A stretch of DNA of 64,000 nucleotides from a virus, in the IMG/VR virus record IMGVR_UViG_3300032242_002041, positions 1-64,000 of that record; one strand, written 5' to 3'. The position numbers and the translations under genes are program-made. Position 1 is the first letter of the stretch, and every line of letters begins with the position of its first letter. A model generated the notes under the pieces. It made no database searches. It worked only from the letters and a program-made list of their open reading frames with translations, and had not been told where the DNA came from. This document shows positions 35,414 through 44,713 of the stretch, piece by piece.

Positions 35414-38400
35414 TTACTTTTGAATCTGCGCTTTTATTGCTTCGATATCTTGTCTTAACTCTTTGACTGTTTCAATCAAAAATGGTATTACCATTATATA
35501 GTTAACTGACTTGATACCTTCTGCATTTGTACTAACTGCTTCAGGAAGTATTTGTTCTACTGCCTGTGCAATCATACCGTATGCGTGACCAGATCCATCT
35601 TTCCAATCGTATCCAACACCTTGCAATCCATCAACTACTTGACCGGCATTGACTATTGGTGTAACATTGTCTTTGAGACTAGCATCACTGGTATTAACAA
35701 AGTTCTGTGCATATACATTTCCACTTACAACCAAGTTGCCTGTGGCAGCAATATTTGAACTTCCGTCTACAACACTGATTTCAGCAGTTCCAAGACCGTT
35801 ACTGATACTGTAAACAGTTGTAGTAGTGGTCAACACACGAACGTCAATCAAGTCGCCTACTGCAGGAGCTTCAGTAAATGTAAGTGTCACACCGCTGACA
35901 GCATAAGCTGTTGTTGGAATCTGTTGCACACCGTTGATACTGACAATTGTACCAGCTGTGGTAGCATTTCCACTCAATGTAAACACTACTGTAGTGCCAT
36001 CACCGTTGAACTGTTGATCAGTGATCAATGTATAACTTGGAGCACCTACTTGAGTCCACATGTTGTTGTCATACACTTCTAAATAATTAGTAGTTGTATT
36101 AAAACGGAACTGACCAGTTGAACCCACAGGACGCTGTGCGCTGTTACCAACCGGAACTTTGATACTGTTGGTTGCGTTAAACGACACAATTGAATTGATT
36201 GTTTGTGTAGCATTTCCAAAACTAGCTGTGCCTGTACCTGCGTCAACAAAGAACGTAATATTACCTGTACTGTCGTAGATACCAGTATTGGTATTCAACT
36301 GACTGTAGTTTAAGAACAAGTTGGCCGCTGGGCTATCAATACCACCTGATGTTGTAACCAAGAAATTGCCTTCAACATTGCCTGTAGCACTGAGGTTGCC
36401 AGCTGTGGTGTCACCCGGTATATTTACTGTAGAGGTTGTGTTACCTAAAGTCAGTGTGGCGCTGGTAGTATTAGCACCTATCTGAATCAAGTTAGGATAT
36501 TGATCTCCAATAGAAATTTTGCCGCCGCCTGGGTTGGCAACTCCTATACTAAGGAAAGTACTGTTTGTCCAAATTTGACTAGAATTTAGACGAATATTTT
36601 CAGCTGTTACATTACCTGTGGTACTGACATTACCGTTAATGTTAATGCCAGTGTCGTAGAATGTAGCAACAACGTTTGAACTAGTGCCAATAGCAACAAC
36701 TACGTTACCATTTGGAGTAATAACATTGGCGTAGCTTCCACCATTGGTAATTTTAGTTGAGCTTACATTGGCGGCATTAATGTTACTGATATAGTAGCCA
36801 TCACCAAACAAATAATTGGCTGTTATAATATTACCAGTTGCTGATACATAGCCACCAGTTAAAATGTTACCACCAGTTACGTTACCACCAGCTGAAATAT
36901 TTCCGGCTCCTGTGATATTTCCGTTAGAGCCACTGGTTTTTAAGTTGCCGCCGGTGACATCACCTGTGGCACTTACATAACCACCTGTGGCAATGTTGCC
37001 GCCAGTTACTGTACCTGTTGCACTAACCGCACCTGCTGTGTTTACGTTGCCGGCTGTTACAGTGCCTATAGCACTTACATAGCCACTTGCGGTTACGTTG
37101 GCCAAATTGGCTATGCCACTGACACTAACTCCGTTCAGGATGCCAACGCTTGTCAGACTTGAGTTGACTACGTTGTTGGCAATGAATGTGCCTGTTAAGG
37201 TTTCAGCGTTGGCTGAACTGGCTGTAACACCTGTTAACTGGCTACCATTACCAATGATATAATTACCAGTGACGTTGCCTGTAGCACTTACATAGCCGCC
37301 TGTGGCCACATTACCTACTGTGGCTGTACCTGTGGCACTTACGACTCCTGTGGTCAATAAATTACCACCGTGAACATCGCTTGTGGCCGACACTTGACCG
37401 GCTGTGATTAAATTACCACCAGTTACGTCGCCTGTGGCTGTTACAAAACCAGTAGTAGAAACATTTGCACCATAAATTGTATCACCCGATGTAACTGATC
37501 CAGTTGCACTTACTAAGCCGCTGGTTAGAACATTGCCGCCTGTAATGTTGCCTGTACCAGAAATTGTTCCACCAGTAGACAAATTACCACCTGTTACTGT
37601 ACCGGTAGCACTTACTGTACCACCTGTGGCTAAATTACCTACTGTGGCTGTGCCGGTGGCACTTACTGTACCGCCTGTGGCCAAGTTGCCACCTGTTACT
37701 GTACTGGTTACACTTAGGCTTGTACCTGTTGCAGCACCAATGTTAGGTGTTGTTAAATTAGCACCAGCTTTGACAATAATGTTACCTAAGCCGTCAAAGG
37801 CTGTAGTGTTGTTGTCAACTTTGGCACTGAATACTGTGCCAGTTAAGCTGATACCAGCTGCTGTGTTGGCTGTGTATGCTGTAACTTGGCTGAATACTGC
37901 AAACGTAATATCACTTGTACCAAAAGTAATTGTTCCTGTTGGCGCATTAACAACAAACGCAGTACCTGCATTAACGTTACCATTGGTTGTAAAGAAGTAG
38001 TCGTTCAAACTTAGAGTATTTGGTTGTGTACCATATGTATCAGTGTCTAGGGTACGAACAATTGTTGTAGCATTGGCCCAACCGTACACACCGTTCCAGG
38101 CAGCATTGGCTTCGTTCTTGATCAGGATACGTGTGCCAACTGTTTGAACATTGGCTGTGTCAATTAAATCAAACGAGCCTGTGGTTTGCAAATATGCACC
38201 AACACCGTTACTTACACCATTGGGTTGAGCATAGCTAACTGTACCACCTGTGGCTGTGTCCAACGTTGTTGAGGTAGCCGCATAAACTGGTGTGTGGAAG
38301 GTTAATCCTGTTGATGCAAGATTGTCAACATATAGTTTATTGGCCGCATCTTGATCTTGCGCTGGATAGGCTACACCGTTGATATAGGTGTTGGCCAGTA

Positions 38401-40276
38401 CAACATTACCAAAGGTGCCAAGATTAATATTTCCTGTACCTGCGGACAAGGTCAATGCAGTTGCACCATATACTTGTGCGGTGTTTACATTGGCACCTGT
38501 AATATTGCCTGTGGCACTTACTGTACCACCAGTGTTGATGTTGCCACCGTTTACATTGCCACTTGCAGTTACCAAACCGCTGGTGTTGATATTGCCACCA
38601 GTGATGTTGCCAGCACCAGACAATTCGCCACCTGATCCGCTGGTATAAATGTTGCCGCCAGTGATTGAACCTGTGGCACTTACAGCACCACCTGTGTATA
38701 AATTAGCACCAGTAATGTCCCCGCTAGCACTTGCATAACCATTAGCGTTTACATTAGCACCTGTGATATCTCCACTAGCTGAAACAGTACCACCTGTGGC
38801 CAAATTGCCACCAGTTACTGTACCAGAAGCTGTTACAATACCGATTGTGTTTACGTTGCCACCGGTTACGTCGCCTGTGGCACTTACATAGCCACTAGTA
38901 TTGATGTTACCACCTGTTTGGGTAACTTCTCCGTTGACACTAAGGCTAGTTAGTACTCCAACTGTTTGTAGGCTTGAATTGATTACGGTAGAATTAAGGA
39001 ATGTGCCTGTTAAGGTTTCAGCATTGGCTGAGTCAGCTGTGACGCCTGAGATGTAACGTCCATTACCAACAAAGTAGTTAGAAGTTGCAATATTACCTGT
39101 GGCAGTTACAACTCCGCCAGTTACAAGGTTAGCACCGGTTACTTCGCCTGTGGCAGTTATCAAACCACCTGTTATGATGTTGCCGCCAATGATGTTGCCA
39201 GAACCACTGATGTCTCCGCCTGATCCGCTGGTATAAAGGTTACCACCTGTGATCGAACCAGTGGCACTTACAGCACCACCTGTGTATAAATTAGCACCGG
39301 TTACATCACCTGACGCACTTGCATAGCCGCCTGTGACCAAGTTGCCACCAGTTACTGTACCAGAGGCTGTTACCACACCAGTTGTGTTTACGTTACCACC
39401 AGTTACGTCGCCTGTGGCACTTACATATCCGCCAGTGGCAATGTTGCCACCTGTTACTGTACCGGTAGCACTTACTTGACCACCTGTGGCCAAATTACCA
39501 GAGGTTGTGTTGCCGCTTACAGATAAGTTGGACAATACGCCAACTGTTTGTAGACTTGAATTAATTACATTGTTGGCAAGGAATGTTCCGGTTAGTGTTT
39601 CAGCATTGGCTGAATCGGCTGTGACGCCTGTAATATTGCGACCATTACCGAAGAAATAATTGGCTGTTGTAATATTGCCAGTGGCACTAACATAACCGGC
39701 TGTTAGAATGTTGCCGCCTGTGATGTTGCCGCCTGCACTGGCTGTTCCAGCAGTGGCCAAGTTACCACCTGTGACGGTGCCTGTGACATTGGCATCACTG
39801 ATGATGTTTCCACCCAAACTGGTTGTGCCTGAAATTTTAACATTGCCACCAATGGTAGCATTGGCTGTGTGGATATTGGCATAGCCTGTGACTGTGATTA
39901 CAGTGTTGGATTCAGCTGTGCTGGTAAAGGCTGTGACAAATTCTTTGGTACTTTCTTGCCATACAAAGGCAATATTTTCGCTAGTACCACGTTGTCCAAT
40001 AAAACCAATGTCCACTGCTGGAGTACCAGTTTGCATACTGGCCAATAAAATAACCGGATCTTCAATTGTGGTAATTGTAGTATCAATTGCTGTGGTATTG
40101 CCTTGAACTGTCAAGTTACCTGTAACTGTCAAGTCTGAACCATAGGTCAGATTGTTGGCAATTTTTGTACTTGTAATTGAGTAGTTTTGTAGTTTGGTAT
40201 TTGCATTAATACCAAGATACACGTTACCTGCTACTGCATCGGTTATTTGATTATTATTAATTCTTGTGACAGCCAT
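35414..40276 (-). CDS. Giant fibre (1620 aa) with S74 intramolecular chaperone
   Basis: The fibre starts MAVTRINNNQITDAVAGNVY and is built from units such as ATGNITGGNVLTGGYVSATG, different from the GGVITG repeat. It holds the STGLTFHTPVYAATS block (about residues 680-890) also present in the 1477-residue fibre, and repeated TADSANAETLTGTF segments. The last 110 residues (SDASLKDNV, then YGMIAQAVEQILPEAV) form a peptidase S74 chaperone, which trimerises the fibre and cuts itself off. The final helix (ETVKELRQDIEAIKAQIQK) is a coiled coil. It is likely a long tail fibre. Confidence 0.85.
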   Translation of the reverse strand: MAVTRINNNQITDAVAGNVYLGINANTKLQNYSITSTKIANNLTYGSDLTVTGNLTVQGNTTAIDTTITTIEDPVILLASMQTGTPAVDIGFIGQRGTSENIAFVWQESTKEFVTAFTSTAESNTVITVTGYANIHTANATIGGNVKISGTTSLGGNIISDANVTGTVTGGNLATAGTASAGGNITGGNILTAGYVSATGNITTANYFFGNGRNITGVTADSANAETLTGTFLANNVINSSLQTVGVLSNLSVSGNTTSGNLATGGQVSATGTVTGGNIATGGYVSATGDVTGGNVNTTGVVTASGTVTGGNLVTGGYASASGDVTGANLYTGGAVSATGSITGGNLYTSGSGGDISGSGNIIGGNIITGGLITATGEVTGANLVTGGVVTATGNIATSNYFVGNGRYISGVTADSANAETLTGTFLNSTVINSSLQTVGVLTSLSVNGEVTQTGGNINTSGYVSATGDVTGGNVNTIGIVTASGTVTGGNLATGGTVSASGDITGANVNANGYASASGDITGANLYTGGAVSATGSITGGNIYTSGSGGELSGAGNITGGNINTSGLVTASGNVNGGNINTGGTVSATGNITGANVNTAQVYGATALTLSAGTGNINLGTFGNVVLANTYINGVAYPAQDQDAANKLYVDNLASTGLTFHTPVYAATSTTLDTATGGTVSYAQPNGVSNGVGAYLQTTGSFDLIDTANVQTVGTRILIKNEANAAWNGVYGWANATTIVRTLDTDTYGTQPNTLSLNDYFFTTNGNVNAGTAFVVNAPTGTITFGTSDITFAVFSQVTAYTANTAAGISLTGTVFSAKVDNNTTAFDGLGNIIVKAGANLTTPNIGAATGTSLSVTSTVTGGNLATGGTVSATGTATVGNLATGGTVSATGTVTGGNLSTGGTISGTGNITGGNVLTSGLVSATGSVTSGDTIYGANVSTTGFVTATGDVTGGNLITAGQVSATSDVHGGNLLTTGVVSATGTATVGNVATGGYVSATGNVTGNYIIGNGSQLTGVTASSANAETLTGTFIANNVVNSSLTSVGILNGVSVSGIANLANVTASGYVSAIGTVTAGNVNTAGAVSATGTVTGGNIATGGYVSATGDVTGGNLKTSGSNGNITGAGNISAGGNVTGGNILTGGYVSATGNIITANYLFGDGYYISNINAANVSSTKITNGGSYANVITPNGNVVVAIGTSSNVVATFYDTGININGNVSTTGNVTAENIRLNSSQIWTNSTFLSIGVANPGGGKISIGDQYPNLIQIGANTTSATLTLGNTTSTVNIPGDTTAGNLSATGNVEGNFLVTTSGGIDSPAANLFLNYSQLNTNTGIYDSTGNITFFVDAGTGTASFGNATQTINSIVSFNATNSIKVPVGNSAQRPVGSTGQFRFNTTTNYLEVYDNNMWTQVGAPSYTLITDQQFNGDGTTVVFTLSGNATTAGTIVSINGVQQIPTTAYAVSGVTLTFTEAPAVGDLIDVRVLTTTTTVYSISNGLGTAEISVVDGSSNIAATGNLVVSGNVYAQNFVNTSDASLKDNVTPIVNAGQVVDGLQGVGYDWKDGSGHAYGMIAQAVEQILPEAVSTNAEGIKSVNYIMVIPFLIETVKELRQDIEAIKAQIQK

Positions 40277-40433
40277 GTTGGTCTCCAGTTAGCCCATTTT
40301 TAATGCCTTAGCAAGAAGGATCTTGCTACAAAATTCGTTAGCCCAGGAGCGGATTTTCCCTCACCCGAATACAAGGCTATGACATATTTACCAGAGACCA
40401 GCGAAAAGGACGGCTGTGACAAAATTATGAACC
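40277..40433 (-). promoter_or_regulatory. Fibre leader with late-promoter-like box GGTAAATA
   Basis: GGTAAATA at 40385-40392 lies about 108 nt before the fibre ATG. The leader contains a hairpin (AGCAAGA pairing with TCTTGCT, 40303-40320 region) and a GGAGACC ribosome-binding site. The role of the leader is unknown. Confidence 0.4.
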
Positions 40434-40463
40434 ATAAAAAAATCCCCAACAAGTGGGGATTTT
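40434..40463 (-). terminator. Rho-independent terminator
   Basis: The stem AATCCCCA/TGGGGATT with loop ACAAG is followed on the minus strand by a run of seven T. It ends the 320-residue protein's transcript. Confidence 0.75.
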
Positions 40464-40481
40464 GATTGAAAAACACCGCTA

Positions 40482-41444
40482 TTAGGATGTGTAATTCTGA
40501 ACCTGTGCCAAGGTAAGATCACCTGTGGTGTTGGTCCAAGTTGGGATGTCTGCGCCAGATTTAGCAGTGGTTGAAACAGCTTCACTGAATGTTAATCCAC
40601 GTGTGTTACCAGCAGCAGTCACAATGTTTGCACCACCTTCGGTAGCAGCCAACTGGAAAGTTGTTGTACCGTTGGTACCAATAACAAAATATGTTGTTGG
40701 GTTGGTGTAACCGGTGATTGTGGCATTGCCTGTAAGTGCGCCGGCTACAGTGATAACTTGACCTGTTGTAAAGGTTGTGGCATTGGCAGTGAACCAACCA
40801 GCAGTGTTAGCAACAGCCACACTACCAAGAGTGATTGCGGTTGTTTCGCCAGAAACAAAGAAGTTAACAGCGTAACGATTTGGAGGTGTTGATGAATCCC
40901 AAATGTACTTGTTGGTCAAACGACTAGCAAAAGTTTGGCCACCGTTGGCACTGAATACCATGTTCATTTGACCAGACGTGATTGTGGCGTTTGCAACCAA
41001 TTGGCATTGACCACAGTCACTGGCAGTGCCTGAACCTGCACCAGCACCGGTTGCTGTGAAAACGTCACCAACTGTTGGGTTGATTCCAGCACCAATTGAG
41101 GTCCAGTTTGTGTTGCCCAAGCTGAGAATTTGATAGCTAAAGCCCGGAGTGAAACTTCCTGCGTTTACACTATTTTCACCAGATACTAGATATTTGTAAG
41201 TGCCTTTTTGTGTAATAATGTGAGCAGCACCTTGTTGGCCGTTTACGTTGGCAGTGATTTTGACCACTGGAAAAGTGCTTGTAGCAATGCCTGTATTGGC
41301 ACCACCAACCACGCCCAAGAATTCAGTGCTGGTCATTCCAACCGGAATAACTTGCGTACCTGGATCCAAGTTGGCAAACTGTGGATAACCAGCATCTGTT
41401 GGAATGCTGTTGTTTAATTTTTGTATTTTAAGTGGACGACCCAT
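40482..41444 (-). CDS. Virion structural protein (320 aa), cyanophage-like
   Basis: It starts MGRPLKIQKLNNSIPTDAGY, a form I associate with uncharacterised cyanophage virion proteins (GRPLKI start), and is Thr/Gly/Val-rich throughout. A short CGQCQ motif lies near residue 145. It forms several beta repeats such as ANAGQVITVAGALTGN and FFVSGETTAITLGSV. It is expressed alone, between a promoter with a 97-nt leader and a terminator. Probably it is a capsid decoration or tail structure; the exact function is unknown. Confidence 0.65.
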   Translation of the reverse strand: MGRPLKIQKLNNSIPTDAGYPQFANLDPGTQVIPVGMTSTEFLGVVGGANTGIATSTFPVVKITANVNGQQGAAHIITQKGTYKYLVSGENSVNAGSFTPGFSYQILSLGNTNWTSIGAGINPTVGDVFTATGAGAGSGTASDCGQCQLVANATITSGQMNMVFSANGGQTFASRLTNKYIWDSSTPPNRYAVNFFVSGETTAITLGSVAVANTAGWFTANATTFTTGQVITVAGALTGNATITGYTNPTTYFVIGTNGTTTFQLAATEGGANIVTAAGNTRGLTFSEAVSTTAKSGADIPTWTNTTGDLTLAQVQNYTS

Positions 41445-41539
41445 GATTTGTTTTCTCCTTAAAGAAGTCCGATGTGGGTTCTAGCCACTACGCGGTAGGG
41501 TTTATTCTTCCGCATAAAACGCAGGATTGCGTTGACTAG

Positions 41540-41547
41540 TATTTATG
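41540..41547 (-). promoter_or_regulatory. Late promoter box CATAAATA with long leader
   Basis: It lies about 96 nt before ATG 41444; the leader has a 6-bp hairpin (AACGCA-ATCC-TGCGTT) and a good AAGGAG. It is divergent from the TPR gene's box. Confidence 0.5.
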
Positions 41548-41580
41548 GGCCGACAAATATTTTGGGTCTGCCAGCGCAGA

Positions 41581-41588
41581 ATTAAATA
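41581..41588 (+). promoter_or_regulatory. Late-promoter-like box ATTAAATA, 5 nt from ATG
   Basis: Exactly 5 nt (GAGTC) separate box and ATG 41594; no Shine-Dalgarno precedes it, so a leaderless mRNA is predicted. Confidence 0.45.
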
Positions 41589-41593
41589 GAGTC

Positions 41594-42739
41594 ATGCACA
41601 CAGAAGAACTAATAGACCTGGGCAATCAAGCCCGCGAAGCAAACAACCCAGAACTGGCCCTGACGTATTATGCTCAGGCCATGACGCAGGATCGAAATTC
41701 TGCAAGTGCTTTTAATAATTATGGCAATGTGTTACGCGAATGCGGAGACCCTGCAGGTGGTATTCCATTTTTGCAACGCAGTATACAGCTAGCGCCAGAA
41801 CACCCAACTGCTCCATTTAATCTGGCAGTGGCTTTGTTGCTGGCTGGTGATTACAGCCGGGGCTGGACCCAATACGAAGCACGATGGAATTATGAGCATT
41901 TAGCCGGTGCATTACCTGCTTACCAACAACCCAGGTGGACTGGTCAAGATCTTACGGATAAAACTGTGTTGGTTCTTGGTGAACAAGGTCACGGTGATAA
42001 TCTACAGTTTGTTCGATTTATTGGCGATGTCAAGTCACGCGGTGCAAGAGTAATATTAGCCGTTAATGAAAGTCTGCGGCCCTTGTTTTTGGGACCAAAT
42101 ATTCCTGAAATTGTTTCGCCAGGAGATCCCTTGCCTGAATTTGACTACTGGATTCCTATCATGAGCATTCCTGCGGTAATTGGAACAACCCTGGAAAACT
42201 TAGCCGAGGTGCAATATTACTTGACTGCTGATGCTGACCTACAGAAACAGTGGCAGGCGACGCTTGGACCTAAACGCAGATTACGTGTGGGCTTTTGTTG
42301 GTCAGGGCGCAGAGATACCTGGATCAATCGACACAAGGCCATGCCGTTTGCAGACATGCTGGCCTTAATAAAACGCAATCCCGGCTATGAGTGGGTTAAC
42401 TTACAGTGCGATTGCACCGAGGAAGAAGAGCGTGAATTAGTTGCCGCCGGAGTTAGAGCATATCCAGGTGCCATCTCAAGTTTTGCTGATTCAGCAGCCT
42501 TGCTCATGCACATGGATGTGGTCTTGGCTGTGGATACTGCTGTGGCACATTTAGCTGGCGCACTAGGCCGACCAGTCTGGGTCATGCTGAGTCAATTTGC
42601 GTTGGATTGGCGCTGGTTGCTGGATCGTGATTCAAGTCCCTGGTACACCACTGCTAGACTATTCCGTCAACCTCAAATGGGTGACTGGGCCTCGGTAACA
42701 GAACGAATACACAAATACTTGTCGTGGTATAAGATATAG
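41594..42739 (+). CDS. TPR-domain glycosyltransferase
   Basis: The 381-residue protein has TPR-like helices in residues 1-95 (ELALTYYAQAMTQDRNSAS, then FNNYGNVLRECGD) followed by a GT9/GT41-like domain: VLVLGEQGHGDNLQFVRF, VGFCWSGRRDTWINRHKAM and the donor-site-like VLAVDTAVAHLAGALGRPVW. This layout is common in Betaproteobacteria and aquatic phages. It is a lone plus-strand gene between virion genes, with a terminator after it. It may glycosylate virion proteins or host glycans; the sugar and acceptor are not known. Confidence 0.8.
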   Translation: MHTEELIDLGNQAREANNPELALTYYAQAMTQDRNSASAFNNYGNVLRECGDPAGGIPFLQRSIQLAPEHPTAPFNLAVALLLAGDYSRGWTQYEARWNYEHLAGALPAYQQPRWTGQDLTDKTVLVLGEQGHGDNLQFVRFIGDVKSRGARVILAVNESLRPLFLGPNIPEIVSPGDPLPEFDYWIPIMSIPAVIGTTLENLAEVQYYLTADADLQKQWQATLGPKRRLRVGFCWSGRRDTWINRHKAMPFADMLALIKRNPGYEWVNLQCDCTEEEERELVAAGVRAYPGAISSFADSAALLMHMDVVLAVDTAVAHLAGALGRPVWVMLSQFALDWRWLLDRDSSPWYTTARLFRQPQMGDWASVTERIHKYLSWYKI

Positions 42740-42742
42740 TCA

Positions 42743-42773
42743 CAAAAAACCACCCGACGGGTGGTTTTTGTTT
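42743..42773. terminator. Bidirectional terminator
   Basis: The stem AACCACCC/GGGTGGTT with loop GAC has A/T tracts on both sides: TTTTTGTTT on the plus strand and TTTTT on the minus. It separates the TPR gene from the convergent LamG-type gene. Confidence 0.75.
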
Positions 42774-42808
42774 GTGTTACTAACTTGTGTTGACCCGGTT
42801 GTGTTGTA

Positions 42809-44146
42809 TCAACTGGTCAAGGTGTAGAACGGACTGAGACCTGTTTCTACACAACTACCATTGTTGGTAATGGTGTAGGCATTAGGACTTGCATCAACAG
42901 TGGCACTGGTTGTGCTTTGTGCTGTTAATAGCTGTGTACCGGAGATGGCTGTGAGCGGTACTGTTGGTACTGTATAAGTAGATCCAGGATAAAGTGCTCT
43001 ATTAAGAACTCGTAAATTTGAAATATAACCAGTCATGTAAGCTGCATTTATTTGACCTATTGACACAGTTGTTCCTGTTACATTAGGTGCTGTTGGTGTG
43101 TCGGATGCTTTTACTACGCCATTGACAAATATTTTTCTAGTAGTTCCGTCGTATTGTGCTACAACGTGATACCATGTATTTGCTACTAGGCCTATATCTC
43201 CAGTGCTCAAATCGTTAAACCACCAATAGTTGATTAGTCCTGTTCCGTTTTCAATTCTAAAAGCGTTTAGCTGACTATTGGTCTGAGTTCCCCAGTTGAT
43301 AATCTCGGCTCTTGTTCCTTGGTTGTAAACCCAGGCCTCTATGGTGTAACTAGAACTTCCTGTTGGCAATGCTGGAGCACTAGCAGAAAGATAAGAATTG
43401 CTGAACTTTGTTGAGCCGCCGATGAATGGGTTGCTGGTCACAGGCACAGAGCTACCTGTATTGGTAATGGTGTAGGCATTAGTACTTGCATCGGTAATTG
43501 TGGTGGCGCTTTGACAGGTCAATAGCTGTGTACCAGAAATGGCGGTGAGTGGTGTGGTTGGAGGTGTAAAGTTGCTGGTATAAACTGCGGTGCCTTTGAC
43601 AATGCGTAAATTACTCACATTGCCGGCAAAATATGTATTGAGAAATGCGCCAATTGACAAGGGAGTTCCTGCTGATGATTGTGGTGAACCACTTATTGCT
43701 ACCGTTCCTTGTGAGACGCCGTTTACAAATAAAGTAATTCCGCCAGTGGACTTGGTCATGGCAATGTGTGTCCAAGTATTCAATGCCACAGTCGCAGTAG
43801 AATTTACAGATTGAGATGAACCATTATAATAATAAAAAGCTATTCTTCCTGTGTTGGAATTGATACCAAATGCCCAATATTGAGTAGAGGTAGCAGGATC
43901 CATATTGCCAACTAAAACAGGAGAAGGAGTGCTACTCCAGAAATTATATGCGGTTGGATATATCCAAGCTTCAATGGTGTAATCAGTGGTATACCAATCA
44001 AAATTTGCAGTTGAATATGGCACGGTCAAATATTGACTGGATCCGTTGAGCGCTACTGAACCGGTCAAGGTTGTGGCAGGTGCACCAGATCCTGATACGG
44101 TAAATCCAGGTCCTATGGTAAATCCGGGTCCAATTGTTAATGGCAT
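42809..44146 (-). CDS. GPG-tagged protein with two LamG-like domains
   Basis: The 445-residue protein begins MPLTIGPGFTIGPGFTVSG, the doubled GPG tag, followed by two laminin-G/concanavalin-like domains: DYTIEAWIYPTAYNFW ... VALNTWTHIAMTKSTGGITLFVNG and SYTIEAWVYNQGTR ... NTWYHVVAQYDGTTRKIFVNG. Each domain ends with the same LTAISGTQLLT motif. Such domains bind carbohydrates. It is preceded by AAGGAA and an AATAAATA box. It is a likely surface adhesin or capsid decoration that binds glycans. Confidence 0.78.
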   Translation of the reverse strand: MPLTIGPGFTIGPGFTVSGSGAPATTLTGSVALNGSSQYLTVPYSTANFDWYTTDYTIEAWIYPTAYNFWSSTPSPVLVGNMDPATSTQYWAFGINSNTGRIAFYYYNGSSQSVNSTATVALNTWTHIAMTKSTGGITLFVNGVSQGTVAISGSPQSSAGTPLSIGAFLNTYFAGNVSNLRIVKGTAVYTSNFTPPTTPLTAISGTQLLTCQSATTITDASTNAYTITNTGSSVPVTSNPFIGGSTKFSNSYLSASAPALPTGSSSYTIEAWVYNQGTRAEIINWGTQTNSQLNAFRIENGTGLINYWWFNDLSTGDIGLVANTWYHVVAQYDGTTRKIFVNGVVKASDTPTAPNVTGTTVSIGQINAAYMTGYISNLRVLNRALYPGSTYTVPTVPLTAISGTQLLTAQSTTSATVDASPNAYTITNNGSCVETGLSPFYTLTS

Positions 44147-44170
44147 CGTGTGATTCCTTTTGAGATTATG

Positions 44171-44178
44171 TATTTATT
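44171..44178 (-). promoter_or_regulatory. Late promoter box AATAAATA
   Basis: It lies 24 nt upstream of ATG 44146 with AAGGAA between. An overlapping ACTAAATA is at 44175-44182. Confidence 0.45.
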
Positions 44179-44188
44179 TAGTGGCCAA

Positions 44189-44210
44189 CAAAAAGCCCGA
44201 GTCTCGGGCA
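44189..44210 (-). terminator. Rho-independent terminator
   Basis: The stem GCCCGA/TCGGGC (44195-44209) is followed on the minus strand by TTTTTG. It ends the transcript of the 117-residue gene. Confidence 0.65.
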
Positions 44211-44294
44211 GTTTATTTTTGTTTGTGTGCAACAGGAATCGCCGACCCACCAGCTGAACAATTTTGACTCCGCTCAGTCAGGAGTGTAACGTAC

Positions 44295-44361
44295 TTATGG
44301 GGCTGATTGTTGGGCCAGCAATTTTTGACAGTGATCGCCGTGCCAGCGGGCGTAATTAGTT
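44295..44361 (-). pseudogene. Remnant of a homing-endonuclease C-terminus
   Basis: Out of frame with the 117-residue gene, the minus strand encodes NYARWHGDHCQKL and a stop. This matches the KRWHGDNCHM end of the complete GIY-YIG gene 500 nt to the right. No start or upstream part remains, so it is a likely leftover of an earlier endonuclease copy. Confidence 0.5.
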
Positions 44362-44713
44362 AGTGCAAGTGCTTTACTACAGGAACTGCTGGTTCTTCTA
44401 TTTCTTCGGGTTTTGTAATTGCCATTTCGTTTTCGCAATCTTCACAGATTTTGTCGTCGGCTTTAGAGTGATCAAACACTTCGTCTAGCAAGTTTTCGGT
44501 GCTCCAACCTGAGCTGGATAATACATGAATACAATCAATAAACAAGCTAAACACCGCGGCTGTATAATCAAACTTTTCAGTACGGCCTTCTTTGCTCCAA
44601 AGCAATGCCATAGCATCTTCTGCAGCTTCGTTGCACACGTCCATGTTGAACACGTAGGTTGAGCCGTCGGCTAGGGTTTCAACAATGTCTTCGTTCTTTT
44701 CTACTTTACTCAT
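44360..44713 (-). CDS. Hypothetical acidic protein with CxxC (117 aa)
   Basis: I do not recognise a family. The protein starts MSKVEKNEDIVETLADGS, has a helical middle (DAMALLWSKEGRTEK) and a C-terminal CEDCENEMAI that might bind metal. It overlaps the homing endonuclease by 8 nt, with AAAAGGAG upstream, and is followed by an endonuclease remnant and a terminator. Confidence 0.6.
   Translation of the reverse strand: MSKVEKNEDIVETLADGSTYVFNMDVCNEAAEDAMALLWSKEGRTEKFDYTAAVFSLFIDCIHVLSSSGWSTENLLDEVFDHSKADDKICEDCENEMAITKPEEIEEPAVPVVKHLH

Noticed and set aside
19966-39000. Long plus-strand open frames rich in Pro, Val, Thr and Leu inside the fibre region
   Set aside because: They are the complementary reading of the 63-nt fibre repeats (PPVTLVLVPVITPPTV type), have no ribosome-binding sites, and the minus-strand frames have recognised anchors and chaperone ends.
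40277-40433. Small gene between the S74 fibre and the 320-residue protein
   Set aside because: No frame with a start and ribosome-binding site covers it; a promoter box and hairpin fit a leader better.
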